Shown in pieces: positions 16,492 through 25,500 of a stretch of 64,000 bases of DNA; position 1 is the first letter of the stretch, and each line of letters begins with the position of its first letter. The notes beneath the pieces were generated by a model. It was not told where the DNA came from, did not search any database, and worked only from the letters and a program-made list of their open reading frames with translations. The DNA is from Aquidulcibacter paucihalophilus (GTDB lineage Bacteria > Pseudomonadota > Alphaproteobacteria > Caulobacterales > Aquidulcibacteraceae): positions 1 to 64,000 of the forward strand of contig NZ_NCSQ01000168.1 of assembly GCF_002105465.1 (NCBI RefSeq). Direction: 5' to 3'. Both the position numbers and the translations under genes were made by a program.

Positions 16492-17412
16492 CTAAATCAC
16501 CCAGTCATCGCCAGTTGCTTCCGATTTGATCCAGTCGAGGAAGGCCTTGAGGGCAGGAGTCATGGTGCGGCCCTTGGGGCGCACGAGCCAATAGGCAAAG
16601 CCGACTTTATCGCCTTCGCCGGAAAAAGGCGCGACCAGACGCCCAGACTGCAGGTCGGCCGCGGCAATCGCGCGTTTTGCCAAAGCGACCCCTCGACCAG
16701 ACGCGGCCGCATCAATCACCATGGCTGACTGGTTAAAGCGCAAGCCCTGATTGCCATCGGCGCGCTGTACGCCGCGCGCGGTCAACCACATGGACCAATC
16801 TGGACAGGAAGGATCATTATCGGGGCTGACATCATGAAGCAGTGTGTGGCCGACCAAATCTTGCGGCGTGCGTAAGGGTTTGGCACCTTCCAAAAGGGCG
16901 GGACTGCACACAGGCAGAACTTCTTCGCTCATGAGCATTTCTGAGGTGACGCCCTCGTAAAAGCCTGGGCCATAGCGCACTGCTAGATCAACATCGGCAT
17001 AAGCAAAGTCGACGAGGTTCATGTCGGCTGCGACCCAGACCTGAACCTCTGGATTGGCGGCTTGGAATCTGTCGATGCGCGGCACCAGCCATTTGGAGGC
17101 AAACGAAGGGGCCGCAGATACCGACACGCGTTCCCGCCGCAAGGGCAAGCGCATTTGTCGCACAGCATCATCGATGCGTTCAAAGGCTTCACGCAATAAG
17201 GGCATAGAGGCGCGTGCAGAATCTGTGAGTTCAACGGCCCGCCCTAAGCGCCGAAACAAGGGTTGGCCAACGAAATCCTCAAGAATTTTAACCTGCTGGC
17301 TGATCGCCCCCGGCGTTACGTCCAGGTCTTCAGCCGCTTTGGTGAAAGATAAGCGCCGCGCGGCCGCTTCAAAGGCGCGCAATGCATTCAAGGGGGGATA
17401 GGCAGTGTTCAT
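16492..17412 (-). CDS. GcvA-type LysR family transcriptional regulator
   Basis: A 306-residue regulator. The N-terminal winged helix (residues about 7-65, PPLNALRAFEAAARRLSFTKAAEDLDVTPGAISQQVKILE) is typical of the GcvA branch, and the remainder is the effector-binding domain. LysR proteins often control a divergent neighbour; here an aminotransferase gene starts about 140 bases away on the other strand, so it is the likely target. The intergenic region 17413-17550 would hold the operator, though no clean T-N11-A site was established. Confidence 0.9.
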   Translation of the reverse strand: MNTAYPPLNALRAFEAAARRLSFTKAAEDLDVTPGAISQQVKILEDFVGQPLFRRLGRAVELTDSARASMPLLREAFERIDDAVRQMRLPLRRERVSVSAAPSFASKWLVPRIDRFQAANPEVQVWVAADMNLVDFAYADVDLAVRYGPGFYEGVTSEMLMSEEVLPVCSPALLEGAKPLRTPQDLVGHTLLHDVSPDNDPSCPDWSMWLTARGVQRADGNQGLRFNQSAMVIDAAASGRGVALAKRAIAAADLQSGRLVAPFSGEGDKVGFAYWLVRPKGRTMTPALKAFLDWIKSEATGDDWVI

Positions 17413-17550
17413 AGAGAAAGTCTAATGCCAGAAAGTAGGCAAGACAACGATCAGAAAATCTATTTTTACAAGTAAGGGCTTTCGTAGTCCACTTTCTATG
17501 GCCCGGCGCAGGGCTCGACACCCACCCCCCAAGCCGTTTATGCCAGTAAC

Positions 17551-18690
17551 ATGACTGCCTTGATCGAGCCGTTTCGCGCCATTTCCATCAGCCGCCTTGC
17601 CCACGCCATGAAGGCACGTGGGGAGAAGGTGATTCATATGGAGTTTGGCCAACCGTCAACTGGGGCCCCGTCCAAGGCGATTGCCGCCGCCCATCACATC
17701 TTAGACACAGATGGTATGGGCTATTGGGAGTCGAACCCTTTGAAGGAGGCCTTAGCTGGCCGCTATCAAGACCTTTATGGCGTGCGTATTGATCCAGAGC
17801 GGATCGTGCTGACCTGCGGGGCCTCGCCTGCCCTAGTGATGGCGTTGAGCTCGGCATTTGCGCCTGGGGATGCAATTGCTTTTGCAAGCCCTGGCTACGT
17901 CGCCTATCGCAATACGGTTAAAGCGCTGCATCTGACACCGTTGGAGATTGTGTGTGGTGAGGCGACACGGTTTCAGATTTCAGCGGCGCAAATAGAGGCT
18001 TTGGAGCCAGCCCCCAAAGGATTAATCTTGGCCAGTCCCGCCAATCCAACCGGCACCATTATTCCCGCAGAAGAACTTCAAGCGATTGCTGAGGTCTGTG
18101 CCCGGCGCAATATCCGCATCATTTCCGACGAAATCTATCATGGGCTAAGCTATGTGGGGCCAACCCACTCAATGCTGGAATTCGCGCCCAATGCCTTGGT
18201 GGTCAATTCCTTCTCCAAATATTTCTCGATGGCTGGCTGGCGATTAGGCTGGTTGGTGGCTTCCGATGATCTGGTTGACGCCGCCCGCGCCCGGATGGGC
18301 AATCTGTTCTTGACCGCTCCCTCCTTGGCCCAACATGCAGGACTGGCGGCGATGGATTGCATTGACGAGCTGGAAGCCAATGTCGCTACCTATCGCGCCA
18401 ATCGCGAGATTATTTTGCAGGCCCTCCCAGCAATGGGAGTCACGCGCATTGCCCCGCCGGATGGGGCCTTCTACATTTATGCCGACGTCAGCCATTTGAC
18501 TGGCGACAGTATGGGGTTTGCCCATCAGATGTTGGCGGATACAGGCGTGGCCATTGCACCGGGCGTCGATTTTGATCCGGTCGCCGGCCACACGCATCTA
18601 CGGTTCAGTTTCGCGGTTTCTACGCCCCAAATCGAAGAGGCGATGGACCGTTTAACTCCTTGGTTTAATAAAAGAAACGCTCTTCGCTGA
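17551..18690 (+). CDS. Class I/II PLP-dependent aminotransferase
   Basis: A 379-residue fold-type I aminotransferase of the aspartate/aromatic group. Residues visible: NPTG near 165-168 binding the PLP face, D193 in SDEIYHGLSY for the pyridine nitrogen, K223 in SFSKYFSMAGWRLGW as Schiff-base lysine, and R355 in the LRFSF substrate-carboxylate motif. It catalyses amino transfer between amino and keto acids, but the substrate cannot be told. It is divergent from the LysR regulator and its end overlaps the following convergent gene by 26 bases. Confidence 0.9.
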   Translation: MTALIEPFRAISISRLAHAMKARGEKVIHMEFGQPSTGAPSKAIAAAHHILDTDGMGYWESNPLKEALAGRYQDLYGVRIDPERIVLTCGASPALVMALSSAFAPGDAIAFASPGYVAYRNTVKALHLTPLEIVCGEATRFQISAAQIEALEPAPKGLILASPANPTGTIIPAEELQAIAEVCARRNIRIISDEIYHGLSYVGPTHSMLEFAPNALVVNSFSKYFSMAGWRLGWLVASDDLVDAARARMGNLFLTAPSLAQHAGLAAMDCIDELEANVATYRANREIILQALPAMGVTRIAPPDGAFYIYADVSHLTGDSMGFAHQMLADTGVAIAPGVDFDPVAGHTHLRFSFAVSTPQIEEAMDRLTPWFNKRNALR

Positions 18691-19018
18691 TTTTGCCGTT
18701 AGAAACGGTATATAAGGCGACTTCATCCATTGCGACGCGCTCGCCACTTTCTTTGTTCGTGATGTCCATGACAAATCGCAGGGCAAATTGATTGCCATTT
18801 ACGTAAGGTCCATGGGTCTCCACACGATGGACCTCATGGGCCCCATACCACCACTCGCCTTTCGCAAGCAGGGCAGGAATCCCCTCAGCGATGCTGGAAG
18901 GACCCTCCATATTTTCAATACTGCGCACATTTTCAGCCCAATATTTCAAGCCGGCTTCAACCATTTGGCCTGCTTTGCACATGGCAGCAAAGTCATCGGC
19001 AACTTCCTGTGTTGTCAT
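18665..19018 (-). CDS. SnoaL/NTF2-like small protein
   Basis: A 117-residue protein with the layout of the NTF2-like superfamily: an N-terminal helix pair (TTQEVADDFAAMCKAGQMVEAGLKYWAENV), then a sheet with WWYGAHEVHRVE and a conserved FALRFVMDITNKESGERVAMDEVALYTVSNGKISEERFFY end. Members include ketosteroid isomerases and SnoaL cyclases, but many have only a binding role. The ATG at 19018 removes an upstream cysteine-rich extension. It converges with the aminotransferase gene. Substrate is unknown. Confidence 0.75.
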   Translation of the reverse strand: MTTQEVADDFAAMCKAGQMVEAGLKYWAENVRSIENMEGPSSIAEGIPALLAKGEWWYGAHEVHRVETHGPYVNGNQFALRFVMDITNKESGERVAMDEVALYTVSNGKISEERFFY

Positions 19019-19126
19019 ATTCCATACTCCGTCGACTAGAACATAACAGGAACACACTTTTTGCAGCCCGGCAAGAGGCTCTGGCAGGATGGATGCACAC
19101 CACAGAGGAAATAATCGTTTTGGCCT

Positions 19127-20329
19127 TCAGATTCGGGGCTTGGAATTGGCCAAGGGCGTGCCTTTTTCGGGGGCGCGGCGCGCAGACATCTGGCGGAACA
19201 GATGGCGCAACCACCGCCGGCTGGGCTGCTCAAACCGAATATGGACTAAGGCTGCTGTGATCAGCGTGAGGGTCAAAAGCACGGCGATTTCTGGCAGCCC
19301 CATCCGATAGGTCTTTTCAAGCTCAAACCACTTTTGCATCACATTCCGCCACACCATCAAAATGGGCAGGTGGACCAGATAGAGGGCAAATGAAGCCTCA
19401 CCCCCAAATTGAACCCATGAATGTGACAGAAAGCTGCGCTGACCCGATTTTGCCAACAGCGCTAGCGACAAGACAAAGGGGCCAGCTAGGGCAACAATCA
19501 GGCGGTCATCTATCTGGGCATGCATCGCCAATAGCATGGCGGCAGTCGTGAACAGCGCAAATAGGCTCGCTTGAACCTGGCTTAGGCTAATCTTTTGGCC
19601 GAGATAATAGAGGCCGATGCCATAGAGGAATTCCGGCACAACCAGCATGATCCCGAGGTTTTCTTGGGCCTCTGTCAAAATCGGGCCGAATAAACTTCGA
19701 TAGGCAAGGTCAAGGGCCATAAACATGACAACGGCCAAACCAATCAGCCATTGGGGGCGTTCGCGCCAACGCAGGGCGATCCAAGCAAAGGCTGGAAAGC
19801 ACAAATAGACAAACCACTCTGCTGATAGAGACCAAGATGGCCCGTTCCAATTTGCCATGTCTTGGGTTGGGAACCACGCATGTACAAGAAACAGGCTGGT
19901 GAGAAAACTGAAGATCGAAAAATTGTTGGGATTAATAGCTACACCCACAAACCCAGCACCCAAAGTTAGGGCTAAAACACCTATCAAAATGAAGAAATGG
20001 GCAGGATAGACCCGGGCAAACCGCGCGCTGATGAAATCCCAATAGGACGGGGCCTTGTCACCGGTGAGATAGACATGTATGAGGATAAAACCAGACAGGA
20101 TAAAGAAGATATCCACGCCTAAGCGAGCGCGATTGAGGATGGGGGCCGCTTCTGCGGGCAGGGCCCAGAACAGTTGGTAGTGAAAGAAAACTACGCCTAA
20201 CGCGAGAAACAGCCGCACACCCGTCAAAGGCTCAAGTGTCGTAGGGAAGTTATACAGGCGTGTGGGTGCGATCACAGAAGTGTCTCCGAAGTAGCGTGGG
20301 CATCGCACCGAGATGATGCCGTAAGGCAA
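19127..20329 (-). CDS. Acyltransferase-3 family membrane protein
   Basis: An inner-membrane O-acyltransferase with about ten helices and 400 residues. The LTGVRLFLALGVVFFHY start holds the conserved catalytic histidine, and the IFFILSGFILIHVY motif and the ARFARVYPAHF stretch are family hallmarks. Such enzymes acetylate or acylate surface polysaccharides, lipid A or glycans. The start is uncertain: TTG at 20329 gives the longest frame, but a GTG nearer VIAPTRLY also fits. It lies between an NTF2-like gene and a symporter gene and has no glycan genes nearby, so the acceptor is unknown. Confidence 0.87.
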   Translation of the reverse strand: MPYGIISVRCPRYFGDTSVIAPTRLYNFPTTLEPLTGVRLFLALGVVFFHYQLFWALPAEAAPILNRARLGVDIFFILSGFILIHVYLTGDKAPSYWDFISARFARVYPAHFFILIGVLALTLGAGFVGVAINPNNFSIFSFLTSLFLVHAWFPTQDMANWNGPSWSLSAEWFVYLCFPAFAWIALRWRERPQWLIGLAVVMFMALDLAYRSLFGPILTEAQENLGIMLVVPEFLYGIGLYYLGQKISLSQVQASLFALFTTAAMLLAMHAQIDDRLIVALAGPFVLSLALLAKSGQRSFLSHSWVQFGGEASFALYLVHLPILMVWRNVMQKWFELEKTYRMGLPEIAVLLTLTLITAALVHIRFEQPSRRWLRHLFRQMSARRAPEKGTPLANSKPRI

Positions 20330-20417
20330 AGATGTATTAGATCAACACCTTTTTAAAAATCGAGCAGAGGGGCAAGCAAGATGTACGCCAAACCACGGTA
20401 ACCACACGCCTATGGGC

Positions 20418-21728
20418 CTAAACCTCTGAACCCTCGATGAACACAGGTTTTTGGAACTTGGCTAAAAAGGTGGTGACGGTCAGATTTGCCAAAACATTGA
20501 TCGCTGTTGCTGTTCGATCGGTGATAGGATTCACCGCAAATAAGATGGCGAGGCCTTCAAGTGGTAAGCCTAGGGCCAGTAATAGGGGCGCTATCGCAAT
20601 CATGCCCCCGCCTGGAATGCCTGGAACCGTCGCATTGAAGATGGCGGCATAGGCTGCTGCAAATGCTATCTCCTGCAGACCAAAGGGTGTGCCGTACAGC
20701 AGGGCGAGAAAATAAGTGGAAAACACCCACGCATATGCCGTTGATGGCTTAAAGGTGGAAACCGCAAACGGCAGTACAAAGCCATAGACGCGTTCGGGTA
20801 ACCGCCAAACATCGCGCGCCGTATCAATCATGGCAGGTAAGGCGGACAGGGACGAACTTGTGCCCAGAGCCACTGAAACCGGGTTTGAAACGCCGATCAA
20901 CAGCTTGGAAAGCGGGAGATTGCCCCAGATTGCCAGCCCTGCAAGGAGACCCAAGCTGAAAACCAGGGCGGCACTTACATGGACAGTGATGAAATATCCT
21001 AGCGCCGTGAAGGCTTCCCCGCCAAGTTTGGTGCCAACAACGAGGGTCAGTCCAAAAATTCCAAGGGGCGCAACCAGCAAAACGCCTTGAACCACTAAGA
21101 GCATAACCGAACTGATCGTTCGGCAGGCACTGACGATCTGGCTTCTCACCTCTGGTGGGGCAATTAAGCTGGCAAATCCAAAGGCAATTGCAAAGATCAT
21201 CAGCGACAGCATTGTGCCATCGGCGGCAGCTTTGATCGGGTTGATTGGGATCAGATTTTTGAACCAGCTCGCGATACTGGCATCGCCCGTTGGGACTTCG
21301 GCGGCATGAACCGAGGTCCGCAACTTGTCAGTGATGCCTGGATCTAAGCTCAAGCCTGAAAAGACAAATTGCGTGCTCAAGGCCGCAAGGCCTGCAAAGC
21401 AGATGCAGATGAGGAAAAAGCCCATCAGGGTCTGTACGCTGATGTTCCCAGCCGAACGACCATTCTCAGCCCCTGCAATGGCCCCGATCAACAAGGGCAC
21501 GATCAGCGGAATGATGGTCATGCGGATGGCATTGATCCACATGGTGCCGACCACATCAAAGAGGGCGATTGTGGCCTGCGTCCCGGCGCTCTCGCCCGTG
21601 CTGGTAAGAAAACCACCTGCGGCAAAGCCAAGAACGAGGCTTAAAATGCACGCCAGAGGCAGCAGCGCCTGCCATCGCTCGATGAAAGTCTGCGGCCTCA
21701 GGGCGGTCGAAAGCGCTGCGTCTGCCAT
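20418..21728 (-). CDS. Dicarboxylate/amino acid:cation symporter (DAACS/SDF family)
   Basis: A 436-residue secondary transporter like GltP/DctA. It carries multiple helices, the serine-rich reentrant signature (LGTSSSLSALPAMID), and the second hairpin with GVPGG-like PGIPGGGMIAIAPLLLALG. It would import glutamate, aspartate or C4-dicarboxylates with sodium or protons. The symporter is transcribed alone; a GAGAC stretch precedes the ATG. No two-component DctBD system is present nearby. Confidence 0.9.
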   Translation of the reverse strand: MADAALSTALRPQTFIERWQALLPLACILSLVLGFAAGGFLTSTGESAGTQATIALFDVVGTMWINAIRMTIIPLIVPLLIGAIAGAENGRSAGNISVQTLMGFFLICICFAGLAALSTQFVFSGLSLDPGITDKLRTSVHAAEVPTGDASIASWFKNLIPINPIKAAADGTMLSLMIFAIAFGFASLIAPPEVRSQIVSACRTISSVMLLVVQGVLLVAPLGIFGLTLVVGTKLGGEAFTALGYFITVHVSAALVFSLGLLAGLAIWGNLPLSKLLIGVSNPVSVALGTSSSLSALPAMIDTARDVWRLPERVYGFVLPFAVSTFKPSTAYAWVFSTYFLALLYGTPFGLQEIAFAAAYAAIFNATVPGIPGGGMIAIAPLLLALGLPLEGLAILFAVNPITDRTATAINVLANLTVTTFLAKFQKPVFIEGSEV

Positions 21729-21816
21729 GTCTCAAATCCAGAAACTCGGTTGAACCTGGATTTTACTAGCAAGTAGGTAGAGACCCTAAAAGCCTCAGAC
21801 GCGAAACATTTTTGAT

Positions 21817-22215
21817 CTACTGTCCGCTGATGGCGTCAGAGATGGCGGCCTTGGCCGCGCAAGAGACAAGACCATTGCGGGTTTTGGGGTCTAGCGAGGT
21901 CGCTGTTTCAACAGCTGACTGGATCGACCCATCGATAGAGGTTTTCACAATCGCCGTCACCGCATCAATATGCTCAGCCTTCAATTTAGGACCAAGCTCT
22001 GTTTGCAAACAGCCGCAGAAGGTTTCCGATTGGCCCGCCAATTGGCAAACCAATTTGGTATCGAGCACTTCGCCCACGGCTTTGGCGGCATCCCCAGCCA
22101 CACTCACAGCAGAGCTTTTGAGCTCTTTCACGGTTTCAGCGGCTTCGGTGGGGGCTTGGCCACAGGCGCTTAAGGCCAAAGTAGCTGCAAGGAGTAGGGC
22201 GGTTAGACTTTTCAT
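21817..22215 (-). CDS. Small lipoprotein of unknown function
   Basis: A 132-residue lipoprotein: the signal peptide MKSLTALLLAATLALSACG ends in a lipobox with C18. The mature part has a helical, alanine-rich segment and three further cysteines in CQLAGQSETFCGC and one in VSCAAK, perhaps forming disulphides. The ATG at 22215 is chosen because the lipoprotein signal begins there. It lies behind the TadG-like gene on the same strand, separated by 88 bases. Function is not recognised. Confidence 0.7.
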   Translation of the reverse strand: MKSLTALLLAATLALSACGQAPTEAAETVKELKSSAVSVAGDAAKAVGEVLDTKLVCQLAGQSETFCGCLQTELGPKLKAEHIDAVTAIVKTSIDGSIQSAVETATSLDPKTRNGLVSCAAKAAISDAISGQ

Positions 22216-22303
22216 GCAAATCACATGCCTTGATCCGCCATCACAAGAAACCCACAAGACTGTGACTGGCTGCGGGTTGACCCATGTGGGCACTCCGGCA
22301 GGC

Positions 22304-23554
22304 TTATTCAGTCAGGCGCAAGGATTCTTCTAAGGTTTTTGCCAATTGCCGGAACGCGGCACGCACTTCGTCTGGATTGTCGGCATGGAAATAATAGCCA
22401 GCCGAAGCACAAGCCTGCAGAGCAGGGGTGATTTGGTTATAAACTGGCTTTACCCACGTATTGAAGGCCCCGTCGCCATCCAAACGGACATATTTCAATT
22501 GAACCACGCCGACGCGGACGCCACGCGACTTTAGGTCTTGGCAGGCCGTGCTGCCAATTGGACCGGGCGAGATGGCATTCCAGTCAAATTGCATGCCATC
22601 GGTGACAATAATGATGAATTTTTCAGGCTTCGCTTGCGATCCATCACCCGCCCCGCTGGTGAGGGTGTTACGACCGGTTTGGATGGCTGGGGTTAGACGC
22701 GAAGCTGCGGCTGAATTTCCACCAGGTGCCAGTTTAAAGGTTCCGACGAAATCGCGCGCTGCCTGCATGTCCGAGGTAAGCGCGAGTTGGCGTTCCCACG
22801 AACGCGCCATGCGTGCGACGCCATAACGGGCCCGCAATCCGCGCGGATAAGCATCGTGCAATTCATCAATCAGGATTTGGACGCTTTCCTTCATAATGTC
22901 ATGGCGCAGTTTTACCCCATTGGCATGGGCACGTTGCTCTGAAGTTGCATAGATATTGCTATTGATCAATTTGGTCGGAAAATGGCATGCAAACGCACAA
23001 TTCTTATGTTCTGGGTCGTTTTTCGATAGAAGGCGCAATTTGTCACGCCCCGCTTCGTCGGCTGCCACACCTATGGAGGCCGAACCATCCAGCCATAAAT
23101 CGATGTCGACATAACGATAATCGGCTTTGCGCGCGCGGGCGGAGCCAGTAATCGGTGTCGAGGGTCCGCCCATCAGCCCTGGCGCCACATTGGCTTGATT
23201 GGCAGAATAGGTGATAGCGGCGCTTCGCACCCGCCCAGTTTCTGTCGTGACATCAAAGCTGGTTACGGCGTTGCGCTCGCTGGGGTTGAGATTGGCCATG
23301 AAAGCTTTTTCGGCGACATCCTCCATGTCTTCATCCGCCGTCGTCGGCGCGATAGCAGCCAAAGCAGCCGTATCGGCGGCGGATTGATATTTTGCTTTGC
23401 CGCTGGAAATCATCGCAAGTTGGATCGAGCCAACCCCAACCAGCAAAAGTGCGGTGGCAGATAACGCAAAGCTGAGCGCAATGGTTCCGCGCTCGCCCTT
23501 AAGCCGCGCCCCCCATGCGATCCACTTTTGCCACTTTACCGCCAACCAACGCAT
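22304..23554 (-). CDS. TadG-like protein with VWA domain
   Basis: A 416-residue protein with an N-terminal TadE/TadG-type anchor: the GERGTIALSFALSATALLLVGVGSIQLAM segment (about 20-49) is the prepilin-like helix. A von Willebrand A domain follows, with a MIDAS-type DGSAS at 156-160 and the FIIIVTDGMQ strand. TadG proteins help assemble Flp/Tad adhesive pili, and VWA-bearing forms exist in alphaproteobacteria. No other tad genes are close, so it is an orphan member. A putative CtrA-like box and an AT-rich palindrome lie upstream. A neighbouring cysteine-rich lipoprotein gene follows. Confidence 0.87.
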   Translation of the reverse strand: MRWLAVKWQKWIAWGARLKGERGTIALSFALSATALLLVGVGSIQLAMISSGKAKYQSAADTAALAAIAPTTADEDMEDVAEKAFMANLNPSERNAVTSFDVTTETGRVRSAAITYSANQANVAPGLMGGPSTPITGSARARKADYRYVDIDLWLDGSASIGVAADEAGRDKLRLLSKNDPEHKNCAFACHFPTKLINSNIYATSEQRAHANGVKLRHDIMKESVQILIDELHDAYPRGLRARYGVARMARSWERQLALTSDMQAARDFVGTFKLAPGGNSAAASRLTPAIQTGRNTLTSGAGDGSQAKPEKFIIIVTDGMQFDWNAISPGPIGSTACQDLKSRGVRVGVVQLKYVRLDGDGAFNTWVKPVYNQITPALQACASAGYYFHADNPDEVRAAFRQLAKTLEESLRLTE

Positions 23555-23936
23555 TCACTTTAACCCTGATTTCATGCTCATGGGCCTGATTAGGGGCTAT
23601 TTCTGAATCCGTTGGAAGTATGTCTAGTTAATGCCACTCTAATCAATTTGTCCAATTTCAATTACTTGTAAGTATTGATATAATATAATCATTATATTTT
23701 TCCAAACTTGATTTGTCTTTTTATTTGACATCAAAATGATTTATTCTAGTATCTCAGTCGCTTAGCATTTGTATGCCTCGCCATCCAAAAAGGTTACCGG
23801 TCGTTAGATTAATTTGAGTTGTAACTGACTGTTTCCATTAACTATAGCATCAAAAAAATCAGGCCCACTGCAATATTTTTCAGGCTTTCAGAGCCTAGCG
23901 GTGTGATTAAGGTTCCAAATCTGGGAGAAGGATGAC
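23555..23936. promoter_or_regulatory. Divergent AT-rich regulatory region of tadG-like and HPP genes
   Basis: A gene-free 382-base region, clearly AT-richer than its surroundings. It contains the palindrome AATATAAT-C-ATTATATT at 23682-23698 and TTAA-N7-CTAA at 23628-23642, one mismatch from the CtrA full site of Caulobacter relatives. Both divergent genes likely start here; promoter elements themselves are not identified. Confidence 0.45.
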
Positions 23937-24428
23937 ATGCGCGCGCTTTCCTCCCTGTTTCAAACTCGTTGGGCCACTCAGCCTTGGAAACCTGCACTCG
24001 GTGCTGGCCTGGCGATTGCCGTTATCGCAGGCCTAAAAGCTTGGGGCATGCTTGCTTATTTGATTGCACCCTTGGGGGCATCTGCAACCTTAGTTTGGAT
24101 GGTGCCCAAAAGCCCCCTTGCGCGACCGCGTGCCGTAATTGGGGGCAGTTTGATCTCAGCTTTGATCGGCTTTTTCGTGCTAAGCTTGTCGGGGTCGACA
24201 CCGTGGGCGATGGGCTTTGCTGTGGGCCTTGCCATCTTTGCGATGGTGATGTTTGACGTTTTGCACGCCCCAGCCGGTGCGTTGCCGCTGGTGATCGGGA
24301 TCACTCACCCAGAGCCTGTTGGCTTTATGGCAAGCTTGGCTGCCTCAACCATTCTTCTGGTCCTGTTGGGGCTGATCTATGTCCGGCTGACCGAGCGAAA
24401 GACCCACCCGGCCCCAGGCCCTAATTAG
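23937..24428 (+). CDS. HPP family integral membrane protein
   Basis: A 163-residue protein with four to five helices. It shows the family pattern APLGASATLVWMVPKSPLARPRAVIGG and LISALIG, then a variant of the signature: HAPAGALPL in place of HPPAGA. Some HPP proteins carry nitrite or anions in chloroplasts and cyanobacteria, but most bacterial ones are uncharacterised. The gene is single, divergent from the TadG-like gene. The short length lacks the CBS pair that some family members have. Confidence 0.85.
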   Translation: MRALSSLFQTRWATQPWKPALGAGLAIAVIAGLKAWGMLAYLIAPLGASATLVWMVPKSPLARPRAVIGGSLISALIGFFVLSLSGSTPWAMGFAVGLAIFAMVMFDVLHAPAGALPLVIGITHPEPVGFMASLAASTILLVLLGLIYVRLTERKTHPAPGPN

Positions 24429-24468
24429 AGCTGCGACGGAATATCAGGCGAGGGCCGTTTCAGTCAGC

Positions 24469-25500
24469 ATGACACAGACACTTCTTACCCGACGTTCCGC
24501 CCTTGTGGGTCTTTCAGCCCTTGTTTCCACGCCCGCAGTCGCCCAAACCCGGTTTGCGGCAGCCAAAGCCTATTCAACCGCCCGACGTGGCATTTCCATG
24601 TTGGTGATGCAGCGCGGTCAGATTCTGTTTGAGGATTATCAGGGACAGGGTCAGCGGTTTAAAGGTTGGGAATTGGCCAGTGGCACCAAAAGCTTCTCTG
24701 GTGTCATGGCCGCAGCGCTCGTTCAAGACGGCTTACTTAAGCTTGAGGAAGTTTGCGCCGACACATTGCCCGAATTTTGGTCTGATCGGTATCGCAGCGC
24801 CATAAAAGTATCCGATCTTTTGCACCTGGTTAGTGGCATTGACGGGAAGGATGGACGTAATTTTGGCGATGTCCCAACCTATGCCGAAGCCGTGGCAGTT
24901 CCTTCAACCAAGGCCACCGGCACGCAGTTTTCCTATGGCCCCGTGCCATTTCAAGTCTTCGGGGAAATGGTGCGGCGTAAGTTAATCGCGGCCAAAACAG
25001 GTGATGCTGACCCCTTGGCCTACCTAACGCGGCGTATTTTCGCGCCTTTGGGCATCCGTCCGATACGCTGGCAGCGCGGCAGTGATGGCATGCCTCATCT
25101 ACCATCTGGTGCGGCAATAAGCGCGCGCGACTGGGCAAATTTTGGGCAGTTTGTGTTGGCTGGAGGTGTGCATCGCGGGCGGGCGTTGGTTGATTCTACC
25201 GCGCTACGGGCCAATTTTGAGGCCAGTTCGGCTAATCCTGGCTATGGTTTGACCTGGTGGCTTCCGCGCGCGGGCATGATAGGTCCGGGCCCACGTTCTG
25301 GTGTGGCTGGAGAGGCCGTCTCGCTGGCCGGGTTAGGCAAGCTTTATATGGCGGCGGGGGCAGGCAATCAGCGACTTTACCTGTTGCCTGACCAAGACAT
25401 GGTCATTGTTCGCCAAGCTGATGGGATACGTGAAACTATGCGTCGCGGCGCGGGCGATTGGTCAGATCAGACGTTTTTAAGCCTCGTTTTGGGTGCTTAA
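24469..25500 (+). CDS. Beta-lactamase-like serine hydrolase
   Basis: A 343-residue secreted class C-type serine hydrolase. The N-terminus has a twin-arginine-like signal (TRRSALVGLSALVSTPAVAQ). The catalytic SxxK is S71-K74 in SGTKSF, and the second motif is FSYGPVPFQ, where the usual YxN is YGP. This variation is common in esterase or D-aminopeptidase-like relatives, so the substrate may be an ester or peptide, not a beta-lactam. It ends four bases inside the converging enoyl-CoA hydratase gene. It is probably co-transcribed with nothing downstream. Confidence 0.85.
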   Translation: MTQTLLTRRSALVGLSALVSTPAVAQTRFAAAKAYSTARRGISMLVMQRGQILFEDYQGQGQRFKGWELASGTKSFSGVMAAALVQDGLLKLEEVCADTLPEFWSDRYRSAIKVSDLLHLVSGIDGKDGRNFGDVPTYAEAVAVPSTKATGTQFSYGPVPFQVFGEMVRRKLIAAKTGDADPLAYLTRRIFAPLGIRPIRWQRGSDGMPHLPSGAAISARDWANFGQFVLAGGVHRGRALVDSTALRANFEASSANPGYGLTWWLPRAGMIGPGPRSGVAGEAVSLAGLGKLYMAAGAGNQRLYLLPDQDMVIVRQADGIRETMRRGAGDWSDQTFLSLVLGA

